Origin: Ciceribacter sichuanensis
GTDB lineage: Bacteria > Pseudomonadota > Alphaproteobacteria > Rhizobiales > Rhizobiaceae
Length of the DNA stretch: 64,000 nucleotides
Assembly: GCF_024055605.1 (NCBI RefSeq)
Contig: NZ_JAMXLX010000004.1
Coordinates: 418,509-482,508, forward strand
Reading direction: 5' to 3'
Both the position numbers and the translations under genes were made by a program. This document shows positions 51,930-59,180 of this stretch, piece after piece (position 1 is the stretch's first letter; each line of letters starts with the position of its first letter). Under the pieces are notes generated by a model that saw only the letters and a program-made list of their open reading frames with translations, was not told the origin of the DNA and did no database searches.

Positions 51930-53285
51930 TCATGAACTCGTCGCGACGGGACGCATCGTCTCCAGAAGCCCACGGATCTTAATTGTCGTGAAGTTGGAAT
52001 AAGAATCCGACACAGCATAAGGCAGGGCGATCAGATCGCCGTGTCGCATTGCACCGCAAGAATAGACAACATTGGGCACATAGCCTTCCCGCTCCGTCGG
52101 CTCCGGCTGCAGCAGGGGTTCGACTGTCCGCGAGAGAATGATGCTTGGGTCCTGCTTGTCGAGCAAGGTCACCCCGATCGCGTAGCGTCGCATAGGCCCC
52201 ACCCCGTGGGTGAACAGGAGCCAGCCCTCGTCGATTTCGACTGGCGAGCCGCAGTTTCCAATTTGTACGAACTGCCAGGCAAATTCCGGCTTCATCAGCA
52301 TCTGCCCTTCCTCCCAGTAATGCAGGTCATCAGAATAGAGGAGGAAGAGGTTTTCGCTGTCTTGCCGGGCAATCATCGCGTAGCGACCGTTGATCCGCCG
52401 AGGAAAGAGCGCCATGCCTTTGTTGCGGGCAGCAGGTCCTCGCAAAGGGGTCAGCGTAAAGCTGGCGAAGTCTGTCGTCTCAAGGAGTTCCGAGCGGATT
52501 GAGGAGCCGCTATAAGCCGTATAGGTTGCAAAATAAATGGTCTTTCCTTCGTCCTCGAAGGCCACGAAACGGGCATCCTCGATGCCGTTGGATTGGGCCT
52601 CGGTGACCGGGAAGACAACGCGCTCACTGAGGTCGCTATCACGGTTGAAGCTGAGCCCGATACACCCGGCCGGCGCGAGTCCGTCATGGGCATGAATGTC
52701 AGGCAGCCCCGCCAACCGTGTCGGAGGATCGACGGCCAAAGCACCATTCGGATCAAGCACACCCGAGCGGAAGGTTAGCGAGGAGATGTGGCCCTCCCCG
52801 ACTGCCCTGAGACTAAGGATCACCCGCCTGCTACCCTCGACGACGCCAGACTGGTCTGGATGTGCAACGATACTGGGATTGAAGAGGGCTGCGGATTCGA
52901 ACGAATACTCGTTCATGAAATAGGCCCCCACCAACTGCCTCTGTTGCTGGCTGAATCGCTGGTGATGGTGGAATGCATCTTCCATCGCATCCGCCCGCAG
53001 TTCGAACTGCCGCAGCAGGTTGCGATGCCGTCCGTCGAAATTGGCCAGGATGTCGCGCAACTGTTGGTCCGTGGCTATCGGGTCCAGCGACAGAACACGG
53101 TCGACAATCTCGTTCGCTCTGCTCTTGTCACGTGGGTTGAGGTGGCGCGGCTCGGTTGATGGCTTGAATGGGCGCACGATCACGCGTGTCGGGTCGGGCC
53201 TGAGATAAAGAGCCTGCCGGTTCAGAAGGCTGTCTTGGGGCAAAAGGGATCCTGCTCTGTCTGGATGAGGGGTGATCCGGCTCAT
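51930..53285 (-). CDS. GH130-type glycosidase/phosphorylase
   Basis: A 451-residue protein with the five-bladed beta-propeller of family GH130: after an N-terminal helical region (about 1-115), FNPSIVAHPDQ, the key motif NGIEDARF near 236 (usual form GxEDPR, with the catalytic Asp), YFATYTAYSG, GMALFPRRINGRYAMIARQD, and GNCGSPVEIDEGWLLFTHGVGPMRRYAIG. Family members phosphorolyse beta-1,4- or beta-1,2-mannosides to mannose-1-phosphate. The start overlaps the stop of the glycosyltransferase gene by four bases, so the genes are coupled. Confidence 0.87.
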   Translation of the reverse strand: MSRITPHPDRAGSLLPQDSLLNRQALYLRPDPTRVIVRPFKPSTEPRHLNPRDKSRANEIVDRVLSLDPIATDQQLRDILANFDGRHRNLLRQFELRADAMEDAFHHHQRFSQQQRQLVGAYFMNEYSFESAALFNPSIVAHPDQSGVVEGSRRVILSLRAVGEGHISSLTFRSGVLDPNGALAVDPPTRLAGLPDIHAHDGLAPAGCIGLSFNRDSDLSERVVFPVTEAQSNGIEDARFVAFEDEGKTIYFATYTAYSGSSIRSELLETTDFASFTLTPLRGPAARNKGMALFPRRINGRYAMIARQDSENLFLLYSDDLHYWEEGQMLMKPEFAWQFVQIGNCGSPVEIDEGWLLFTHGVGPMRRYAIGVTLLDKQDPSIILSRTVEPLLQPEPTEREGYVPNVVYSCGAMRHGDLIALPYAVSDSYSNFTTIKIRGLLETMRPVATSS

Positions 53286-55561
53286 GAGAGTTGCCGGAAA
53301 ACGACCCCGGGAAGCATGGGCGTATGTGCCTGATGAACTCTCCCGATCTCGATTGAGGAGATCAGATAACAGAGCACGGATTCAGCGCCGCGATTCTCGT
53401 TGGGGCGGTCTGCGTGTAGGCCGTCACGGCAACTTCCCGTTTCCGGATCGACAAGGGAGATCCCATGATCGTTGCTGCCCGTGAACCAATTGAAGGTTCT
53501 GTTGGCAACCTCGATCCAATGCTTGTCGGAGGTGGCTTCATAAGCGGCAAGGCATGCCGATATCGTTGCCGTGGCCTCCACCGGCTGCTGATCGAATGGC
53601 TTCGGGGGCTCGCCGATTTCGAAGAAGCCCTCAGTGCCAATGGCGCGAAAGTGACCTGCGTCTGCAGTCTGCTGGACCATCAACCATTGAAGGGTAGCTA
53701 ATCCCGTTTCGACAAACGCAGACACTTTGGTAGACAGGCCCGTGACAATCAAAGCCTGGCTAAGTCGCGCGTTTTCGTAGGACAGTCCTTCCTCGAACCA
53801 GCGGCGCCCGCTCTTCGACACACGCCGTTCCAGATCCATCAGATTTTCGGCGTGCCGAACGCGCAGCATACGTGCGTGGGGATCGTGGGGATTGGCCCTG
53901 CAGTAGTCGTTCAACCCGAGTAACGTGAAAGCCCAGGCTCGGGGAGAGCGAAAGCCGAGCGTAACGGACATGGCTTTCGCAAAGAGCGCGCTGGCCCAGC
54001 GGCGGCGAGGCGCATCGCTATCGGACAGCGCACAGCCGCCCAAGGCCCAGAGCGTCCTTCCGTGGCTGTCTTCGGACCCCTCGTCCTCGAGCCAGCGGCG
54101 ATCAAAGCTCATGAAGTTGCGGAAACGACCTGTCTCCGGATTCCACGCATGCTCGACAAAGGCCGCAAATGACGCCGTCGTCCGATCGGTAATTCCAATC
54201 TCGGCAGCTTTCGACAGCAGAGAAGATAGAAGCAGCGCCCGCGCATTGTCGTCCACGCAGTAACCGTGGGACCTGTCGGGCACAGAAAAGACGGCATGTT
54301 GAACAATGCCGGTATCGTCACACATGGCGTGGAAATGACCAAGCTTCAACGCCGTTCGCTGCGCCGGCTGCTTGATCCGCAAGGAGACGAGGTCACTGAC
54401 GAGTTTCGGCCGGGAGGATTCGCGCGCCTTTGCCATGCTCTCCAGATAGAGTTCGGCCACATGGGACCAGATCATCGAGCGTCCCGCATCGTATGCGAGG
54501 TGGCGCATGGCCATTCGACGGTCATCGTCGCCGAGCAAAGCGGCAATCGCCTTGCCAGTCGCCGATGCGTCGCCAAAAGGAACGAGAACGCCGCGTGCAT
54601 CCGTCAGAAGTTCTAGGGCATGCCAGTAGGGGGTCGACACGACTGCGCTGCCCATGCCGAAGCTGTAGGCCAGCGTTCCAGACGTCATCTGCGCTTCGTC
54701 GAGATAAGGCGTCACATAGACGTCGCACATGGCGATAAAGTCGAGCAGTGTCGGCAGGTCAACAAAATGATTGAGGAATTCCACGGCGTGGTCGACCCCG
54801 AGATTTTCCGCGCGGTGACGCAGGCTGTCTCGATAGGTGTCGCCCTGTTTGCGTAATAATGTCGGATGGGTGGCCCCAAGCACGATATAGAGCGCTTGAG
54901 GGTTCTGCTCCAGGATCGCGGGCATGGCATCAATCACCACCTCGATGCCCTTGTTCGGCGAGAGCAGGCCAAATGTCAGGATGATCGGACGTCCCACGTA
55001 ACCCCGTTCGACTTTGGCGAACTCCGGGTCATGAAAGGGGCGATCAGGTATGCCGTGCGCGATGACGTCTATCTTCTCTGGCGCAACCCCATAGACTTGC
55101 GTGAGCAATAGACGTCCGCGCTCCGCCATAACGACAATGCGATTGGAGTGTGCGGCGACCTTTTTCAGCACGCGGTGTTGTGAAGGGGTCGGATCCGCAA
55201 GGATCGTATGGCAGGTTGTAACGACTGGCACCCGCAGATGCGACAGGAGTTTCAGGATGAATTCACCGTCGGATCCACCGAAGATACCGAATTCGTGCTG
55301 TAGTGATACAGCGTCGAACCGTTCTTCGTTCAGGATCCTCGCCGCGGTCACATAATCTTCAGGCTCGGACTCCCTAATCTCGAAGATCACGTCGGGCGGA
55401 TAGGCATAACTCTGCTCCTCGTCCGTGATGGCAATAATGCTGGTCCTGACACGGGTGGCGCTTTCGGCCATGGCGTGCGACAGATCACTCGTGAAGGTGG
55501 CGATGCCACACTGTCGCGGGGGAGAATTCCCTATGAAAGCGATACGCGTTGGCTTGTTCAT
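53282..55561 (-). CDS. glycosyltransferase family 4 fused to a C-terminal alpha-helical (six-hairpin-like) domain
   Basis: A 759-residue fusion from ATG 55561 (GGGGA upstream). Residues 1 to about 375 are a GT-B glycosyltransferase of family 4: RIAFIGNSPPRQCGIATFT, LQHEFGIFGG, KIDVIAHGIPD, ILTFGLLSPNKGIEVVIDA, VTPYLDEAQMTSGTLAYSFGMGSAVVSTPY. Residues about 400-759 are helical repeats with the look of an alpha/alpha toroid (HGYCVDDNARALLLSSLL, LWALGGCALSDSD, RWFEEGLSYENARLSQALI, RGAESVLCYLISSIEIG). First gene of the GT-GH130-AGE operon; the sugar is likely mannose, by context. Confidence 0.85.
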   Translation of the reverse strand: MNKPTRIAFIGNSPPRQCGIATFTSDLSHAMAESATRVRTSIIAITDEEQSYAYPPDVIFEIRESEPEDYVTAARILNEERFDAVSLQHEFGIFGGSDGEFILKLLSHLRVPVVTTCHTILADPTPSQHRVLKKVAAHSNRIVVMAERGRLLLTQVYGVAPEKIDVIAHGIPDRPFHDPEFAKVERGYVGRPIILTFGLLSPNKGIEVVIDAMPAILEQNPQALYIVLGATHPTLLRKQGDTYRDSLRHRAENLGVDHAVEFLNHFVDLPTLLDFIAMCDVYVTPYLDEAQMTSGTLAYSFGMGSAVVSTPYWHALELLTDARGVLVPFGDASATGKAIAALLGDDDRRMAMRHLAYDAGRSMIWSHVAELYLESMAKARESSRPKLVSDLVSLRIKQPAQRTALKLGHFHAMCDDTGIVQHAVFSVPDRSHGYCVDDNARALLLSSLLSKAAEIGITDRTTASFAAFVEHAWNPETGRFRNFMSFDRRWLEDEGSEDSHGRTLWALGGCALSDSDAPRRRWASALFAKAMSVTLGFRSPRAWAFTLLGLNDYCRANPHDPHARMLRVRHAENLMDLERRVSKSGRRWFEEGLSYENARLSQALIVTGLSTKVSAFVETGLATLQWLMVQQTADAGHFRAIGTEGFFEIGEPPKPFDQQPVEATATISACLAAYEATSDKHWIEVANRTFNWFTGSNDHGISLVDPETGSCRDGLHADRPNENRGAESVLCYLISSIEIGRVHQAHTPMLPGVVFRQLS

Positions 55562-55622
55562 GGATGTTCCCCTTCAGGGCACAATGGCAAGCTAGTTGCC
55601 GTAAACGGTCAAGACATCAAAA

Positions 55623-55826
55623 TCATTGGGGTTCTACCGCTTCAAGTTCCCGCTCAAGGGCGACACGCCCCTGGTGAAGTTCAGCATTCCAGAGACGGTA
55701 TTGCGGGCTGTTCTGATAGGCGGGCATCGGAGCCGCGACTGTGTAGGTAACGGCGACCATCGGCGACAGCCCCTTCGTCGTAACGAGGCGGACTATCTGG
55801 CCGATGGTAAAACGATGAGAAGGCAT
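55623..55826 (-). CDS. small rhizobial conserved protein
   Basis: A 67-residue protein with a perfect ribosome binding site (AAGGAGAAACGGC before the ATG). MPSHRFTIGQIVRLVTT followed by a segment with Tyr/Arg (YRLWNAELHQGRVALERELE) matches a widespread rhizobial family of small proteins starting with HRFxxGQxVR. Function unknown. It is the last of seven small genes read in the same direction and lies 61 bases before the glycosyltransferase gene. Confidence 0.7.
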   Translation of the reverse strand: MPSHRFTIGQIVRLVTTKGLSPMVAVTYTVAAPMPAYQNSPQYRLWNAELHQGRVALERELEAVEPQ

Positions 55827-55919
55827 GCCGTTTCTCCTTTTAGAGGGCTAGCTCGACTTGGAGGGTTAACTCGACGTGGCGGGGACTACAGGCCTGACGG
55901 GTCGACGATCGATTCCCAA

Positions 55920-56183
55920 TCACTGTTCCGAGACTGCAAGCAGTTTGTCCTTCTCCAGGGCGGCATCGAGTTCCGACGGGTCAATATCAATCAAGCTCTT
56001 CTTGTTGCCTGACGCTACCTCGATCATGGTGGAAACGCGCCGATAGGCGAGCCAGGAGAGCCCGGTGATCTGCTCCTCGTCGTCCAAAACATCGTAGTGA
56101 CCCGCTGGGTACACGCCCTGAAGACCTGTCAGCGTGAAGGGTGCATTGAAATGTACTGTTCTCTTTTTCGTTCGCGTGAACAT
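55920..56183 (-). CDS. small hypothetical protein
   Basis: An 87-residue protein from ATG 56183 (GGAACATCAG before it). RTVHFNAPFTLTGLQGVYPAGHYDVLDDEEQI, WLAYRRVSTMIEVASG and a short acidic end form one compact domain. The same sequence type is seen in other rhizobial small genes. A longer upstream frame lacks a site. Function not known. Confidence 0.65.
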   Translation of the reverse strand: MFTRTKKRTVHFNAPFTLTGLQGVYPAGHYDVLDDEEQITGLSWLAYRRVSTMIEVASGNKKSLIDIDPSELDAALEKDKLLAVSEQ

Positions 56184-56245
56184 CTGATGTTCCAATCCCT
56201 TTGGTGACGTTGCGATCTTGGGGGCATCACAAGAGCCGATGAGTG

Positions 56246-56416
56246 TTACGGCTTGCTTGCCGAAGTCATCATGGTCCGGCTCGTGAACATGAGCACTGTG
56301 CACGTCTTGCCTGGACCGATGGGTTTAATCTCAACTATTGTCAGGTGTGTCGGTCGTGCCGCAGTCAATCTCGACCTGACATCGGCCAGGACCAGGATGT
56401 CATCGCCCTTCGCCAT
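56246..56416 (-). CDS. very small hypothetical protein
   Basis: A 56-residue protein from ATG 56416 with a strong GAGGGGAGCGACG site. MAKGDDILVLADVRSRL, THLTIVEIKPIGPG and a basic tail. It overlaps the preceding gene (56400-56720) by 17 bases, as expected for coupled genes. No family recognised. Confidence 0.5.
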   Translation of the reverse strand: MAKGDDILVLADVRSRLTAARPTHLTIVEIKPIGPGKTCTVLMFTSRTMMTSASKP

Positions 56417-56720
56417 CGTCGCTCCCCTCAAGCACCTGGTTTTCAGCGGTTCCGGGAGGGGAAGAACTCCCGCCCTCATTTTCCCAGCGAGAAAGCGCAG
56501 CGCGCCCTGCAAGGACAAGCTGTCGCTTGGAAGCGGGGTATCCATCGGCCATGATCATGCCGTCGTTAATCTGTTCAATTATCCGATGCTCACGTGCGCG
56601 ATCAGGGCCCTCCTGGGCCTCAAGATCAGAAGTCGCATAGTCTGAACGTTTGAGCAGAGATCGTAAGGTCCGCTGCTCTGCTTTCGCCTCAGCGTCGCGT
56701 GACGAGAGCCCGCCTACCAT
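56400..56720 (-). CDS. small charged hypothetical protein
   Basis: A 106-residue protein, rich in charged residues and likely helical in the first half (SSRDAEAKAEQRTLRSLLKRSD, REHRIIEQINDGMIM). The start codon overlaps the stop of the 27-residue gene upstream (ATGGTAG), so translation is coupled to it. It lacks its own clear ribosome binding site. Family not recognised. Confidence 0.5.
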   Translation of the reverse strand: MVGGLSSRDAEAKAEQRTLRSLLKRSDYATSDLEAQEGPDRAREHRIIEQINDGMIMADGYPASKRQLVLAGRAALSRWENEGGSSSPPGTAENQVLEGSDDGEGR

Positions 56721-56797
56721 GGCAGAGCGAACAAACGTCCTTCAGGACGTTCATGGGCCTCCACCGCGCTGACGGAAACAAGGACTTCGAGTGTCAT
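56714..56797 (-). CDS. 27-residue peptide gene, translationally coupled
   Basis: ATG 56797 has GAGGAG at six bases, gives MTLEVLVSVSAVEAHERPEG and then RLFALPW, and its TAG overlaps the ATG of the next gene. The ATG at 56803 touches the site directly and is less likely. Either a leader peptide for the following gene or a functional microprotein. Confidence 0.4.
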   Translation of the reverse strand: MTLEVLVSVSAVEAHERPEGRLFALPW

Positions 56798-56844
56798 GGT
56801 CATCTCCTCGTCTGGATTACGCTGAAACTGTGATCGGCAACCAG

Positions 56845-57132
56845 TCAGCTCGCGAACCGCAGTGAAGAGCCGACAGCGTTCGTATCCATTTCGATCATCG
56901 ACCGGTTGTTCTTCTGATACAGAGCGCGCGCGATCTCCAGGATTCGGCTGCGGCACTGATCGAAGGCCATCAGATAGCCTTGCTCCCGCAGCCTCAAGGC
57001 AGAGCTGTCCTGATCAAAAAGCCCCACGGACAGCAGGAAGACGATCTGCTTCAATCCATCGTGGCCGACAAACCGGATGACACTGCGGCGCTCGTCGTAG
57101 GTCCGTGTCCTATTCGCAAAGGAGAGGCTCAT
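56845..57132 (-). CDS. DUF1488 family protein
   Basis: A 95-residue protein: MSLSFANRTRTYDERRSVIRFVGHDGLKQIVF, a middle part with LREQGYLMAFDQCRSRILEIARALYQ. This is the DUF1488 pattern (as in E. coli YrdB). Start overlaps the stop of the gene upstream (57129-57380) by four bases. Function unknown; it may be a regulator or part of a small-protein set. Confidence 0.7.
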   Translation of the reverse strand: MSLSFANRTRTYDERRSVIRFVGHDGLKQIVFLLSVGLFDQDSSALRLREQGYLMAFDQCRSRILEIARALYQKNNRSMIEMDTNAVGSSLRFAS

Positions 57133-57380
57133 ACGCCAATCCCCATGGCGGTCGTTTGATCACGACCCTCAGAGACACATTCTGCCCACGTGCTGACCGC
57201 GGCGATCAGCGCATCTGGCTTCCTCGTTCCATTCTGATAAAGTTCAAGCGCGTACCTGGCCGCCTTGCGGTCGAGTTCACACATCGGCTCCTGGTATTGA
57301 AACCCAGTGTAGCGAAGAACGTCTGTGATGATGCCGATATCTGTGATGCCAAGCAGAAGCGGATTGCCGTCGGAAGACAT
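57129..57380 (-). CDS. small conserved hypothetical protein
   Basis: An 83-residue protein from ATG 57380 with a perfect site (AAAGGAGGACGAT). NPLLLGITDIGIITDVLRYTGF, DRKAARYALELYQNGTRKPDALIAAV. First gene of the small-gene row. Its stop overlaps the start of the DUF1488 gene by four bases. No named family. Confidence 0.6.
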   Translation of the reverse strand: MSSDGNPLLLGITDIGIITDVLRYTGFQYQEPMCELDRKAARYALELYQNGTRKPDALIAAVSTWAECVSEGRDQTTAMGIGV

Positions 57381-57535
57381 ATCGTCCTCCTTTGCTGGGG
57401 CTCGGGTGCGTGCCGCCCGTAAAATGACAGTGCCCGTAAAGTGGCTGCCATTGATGTCAAAGTAGTGCACAAATCACAAATTGCAATAGGGACGCACAAG
57501 CAGCGCAAAGATGCGACGCTGGTGAATTTACAGGT

Positions 57536-58510
57536 TTATGAGACCTGCCATGCCCTACGACTGTCAGCGCGGGCACCGTAATTTATTCCGAAAACTCCTC
57601 TCCAGCCTTTTTTCTCGAATCCATCGGCTGGGCTCGAATTTCCGCCCGCTGATCTTGTTGTTTGGTGAACAGGGACCACGCGGAAATGAAGAGCGCCGCA
57701 ATCATAGGGCCAATGACAAAGCCACTCAGGCCAAAGAGTGATATCCCGCCTACTGTCGAAATCAGAACGACATAGTCCGGCAGTCTCGCGCCCCCTCGCC
57801 ATCAGAATACGTCCGATGCGCGACACATTGTGGCGGGCATCGACGGTCCACCAGCGACCGCCGAGGTAGACCTCGCACCAGGCACTGAAATCCATCGGAT
57901 GCGGATCCTTTGGCACACCGATATCACCAAGATAACCGGTGCAATAGCGGGCGGAAATGTTGAGGCATCGGCAGAGCATGATGGTCAGATGCGCTAAATC
58001 GCGGCACACGCCCGTCCGGTCCATGAAGCCGCCATGGGCCGTGCGCATCGGGTCGGCCCGGTCGTAGTCGAAGGCGAGGTGGCCATGAACGAAATCGAGG
58101 ACGGCCTTGCCCCGCGGCCAGCCGAGAGGTGTCGCGGAAAACTGTTTCCAGGCAAAATCGGTCAGACGATCGGTGTCGCAATAGCGACTGCCAAGCAGGA
58201 AAACCAACACATCATCGGGCAAGTCCTGAATTGGGAGTTGCACTGCCTGCCCGGGCAAGAGCTTCGGCACGCCGCGGTCGCTTACTTCGAACTGAGCCGA
58301 TATCGTGGTCGTGCCGGGCGTCGCAACGATGCGCGTACAGGCGTTGCCGAAAACGTCAAGATAGTCCCTCTGCGAGCTCACGCGGTTAAACACAAGCGCC
58401 TGCTCGCTGCAGAGATCCCGTTCCCTCGATGGGTGAACCTTGAGGACCAGCAGCATAGGCGTGTCATTCTGACAATCATAGGCGATTTGAAACCCGGCAC
58501 GTATCTTCAT
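57536..58510 (-). CDS. transglutaminase-like cysteine protein with a replaced C-terminus
   Basis: From ATG 58510 (GAGAGG upstream) 324 residues, of which about 240 are transglutaminase-like: FGNACTRIVATPGTTTISAQFEV, GSRYCDTDRLTDFAWKQF, catalytic Cys in TGVCRDLAHLTIMLCRCLN, His in DPHPMDFSAW and Asp in WTVDARHN. After RIGRILMARGRE (near residue 240) the usual family end, about 30 residues, is missing; the frame instead runs out of phase over the tail of an AI-2E transporter gene. The C-terminal 85 residues (from about 57795 down to 57536) are therefore artificial. Functional status uncertain. Confidence 0.7.
   Translation of the reverse strand: MKIRAGFQIAYDCQNDTPMLLVLKVHPSRERDLCSEQALVFNRVSSQRDYLDVFGNACTRIVATPGTTTISAQFEVSDRGVPKLLPGQAVQLPIQDLPDDVLVFLLGSRYCDTDRLTDFAWKQFSATPLGWPRGKAVLDFVHGHLAFDYDRADPMRTAHGGFMDRTGVCRDLAHLTIMLCRCLNISARYCTGYLGDIGVPKDPHPMDFSAWCEVYLGGRWWTVDARHNVSRIGRILMARGRETAGLCRSDFDSRRDITLWPEWLCHWPYDCGALHFRVVPVHQTTRSAGGNSSPADGFEKKGWRGVFGINYGARADSRRAWQVS
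57583..57792 (-). pseudogene. remnant of an AI-2E family transporter (3' end only)
   Basis: In a different phase to the transglutaminase frame, the minus strand reads RLPDYVVLISTVGGISLFG then LSGFVIGPMIAALFISAWS and ends at TAA 57583-57585. This is the end of an AI-2E/PerM family transporter (last helix and short charged tail). No start or earlier helices remain. The junction with the transglutaminase gene lies near 57790-57800. Confidence 0.8.
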
Positions 58511-58696
58511 CGAAGCTGCCTCTCTGTCCTGGCTTTTCCAGACTCTGTTCAATGCAACGGCTGAGGCTCTATGGCCTTCCGGCTGACGCCTCCATCGGTG
58601 CATAACCTGTCACACCTTGCGGGACGGCTGGCCGTTACCTGTCGCCCATGGCACCGCTGGGCCCCAATCCCGATACGGGGTCTGCCGACTTTCACG

Positions 58697-58894
58697 TCAC
58701 TCTAAGACGGGATGGCACTTTAGGTCGCGTGCACATTGAAGTCGATCGGTCGGCGATCGAGGATGGGGCCTCGCCAGGCCGTCACGAAGCTCCTTCAGCG
58801 AGGCCGAGATCTGGATCTCGTCGACGCCACGGGTCAGATGAACGTCGTTGTGCACCGTCGATACAGAGATCACGCGCTGGTGAGCCTTCGACAT
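58697..58894 (-). CDS. small hypothetical protein
   Basis: A 65-residue protein from ATG 58894, preceded by GGAGGAAAG at about 12 bases. MSKAHQRVISVSTVHNDVHLTRGVDEIQISASLKELRDGL then a basic tail. Small DNA- or RNA-binding-like composition; no family recognised. Stands between the transglutaminase and the RecB-like nuclease. Confidence 0.45.
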   Translation of the reverse strand: MSKAHQRVISVSTVHNDVHLTRGVDEIQISASLKELRDGLARPHPRSPTDRLQCARDLKCHPVLE

Positions 58895-59180
58895 GACAAC
58901 GGCTTTCCTCCGCGGTTAAGGCGCGCGTTGACGGCCAGCAAGTCCGGGAGCAAGCAGTAGCGCGAAGGCAGTTAAAACCCAATATTTCTTATCAGCCGAC
59001 GAATAAGCTGACCCACGGCTTTCGAGGACCCCACAGCGAGACTTGAACGACCCAAATGAAGGCGCGAAGCGGCCACTCGCACGGCGACTGCGGGAACGTG
59101 AACTTCAGGTCCGAAAGCGGAAATTATTGCCGCTCTCCTGCTATGTTGACGTCAGCCCAAAGCCAGGGCACCCGCGCCGC

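Noticed and set aside
57538..57741. 67-codon plus-strand frame
   Set aside because: Antisense to the AI-2E remnant; no site and no match.
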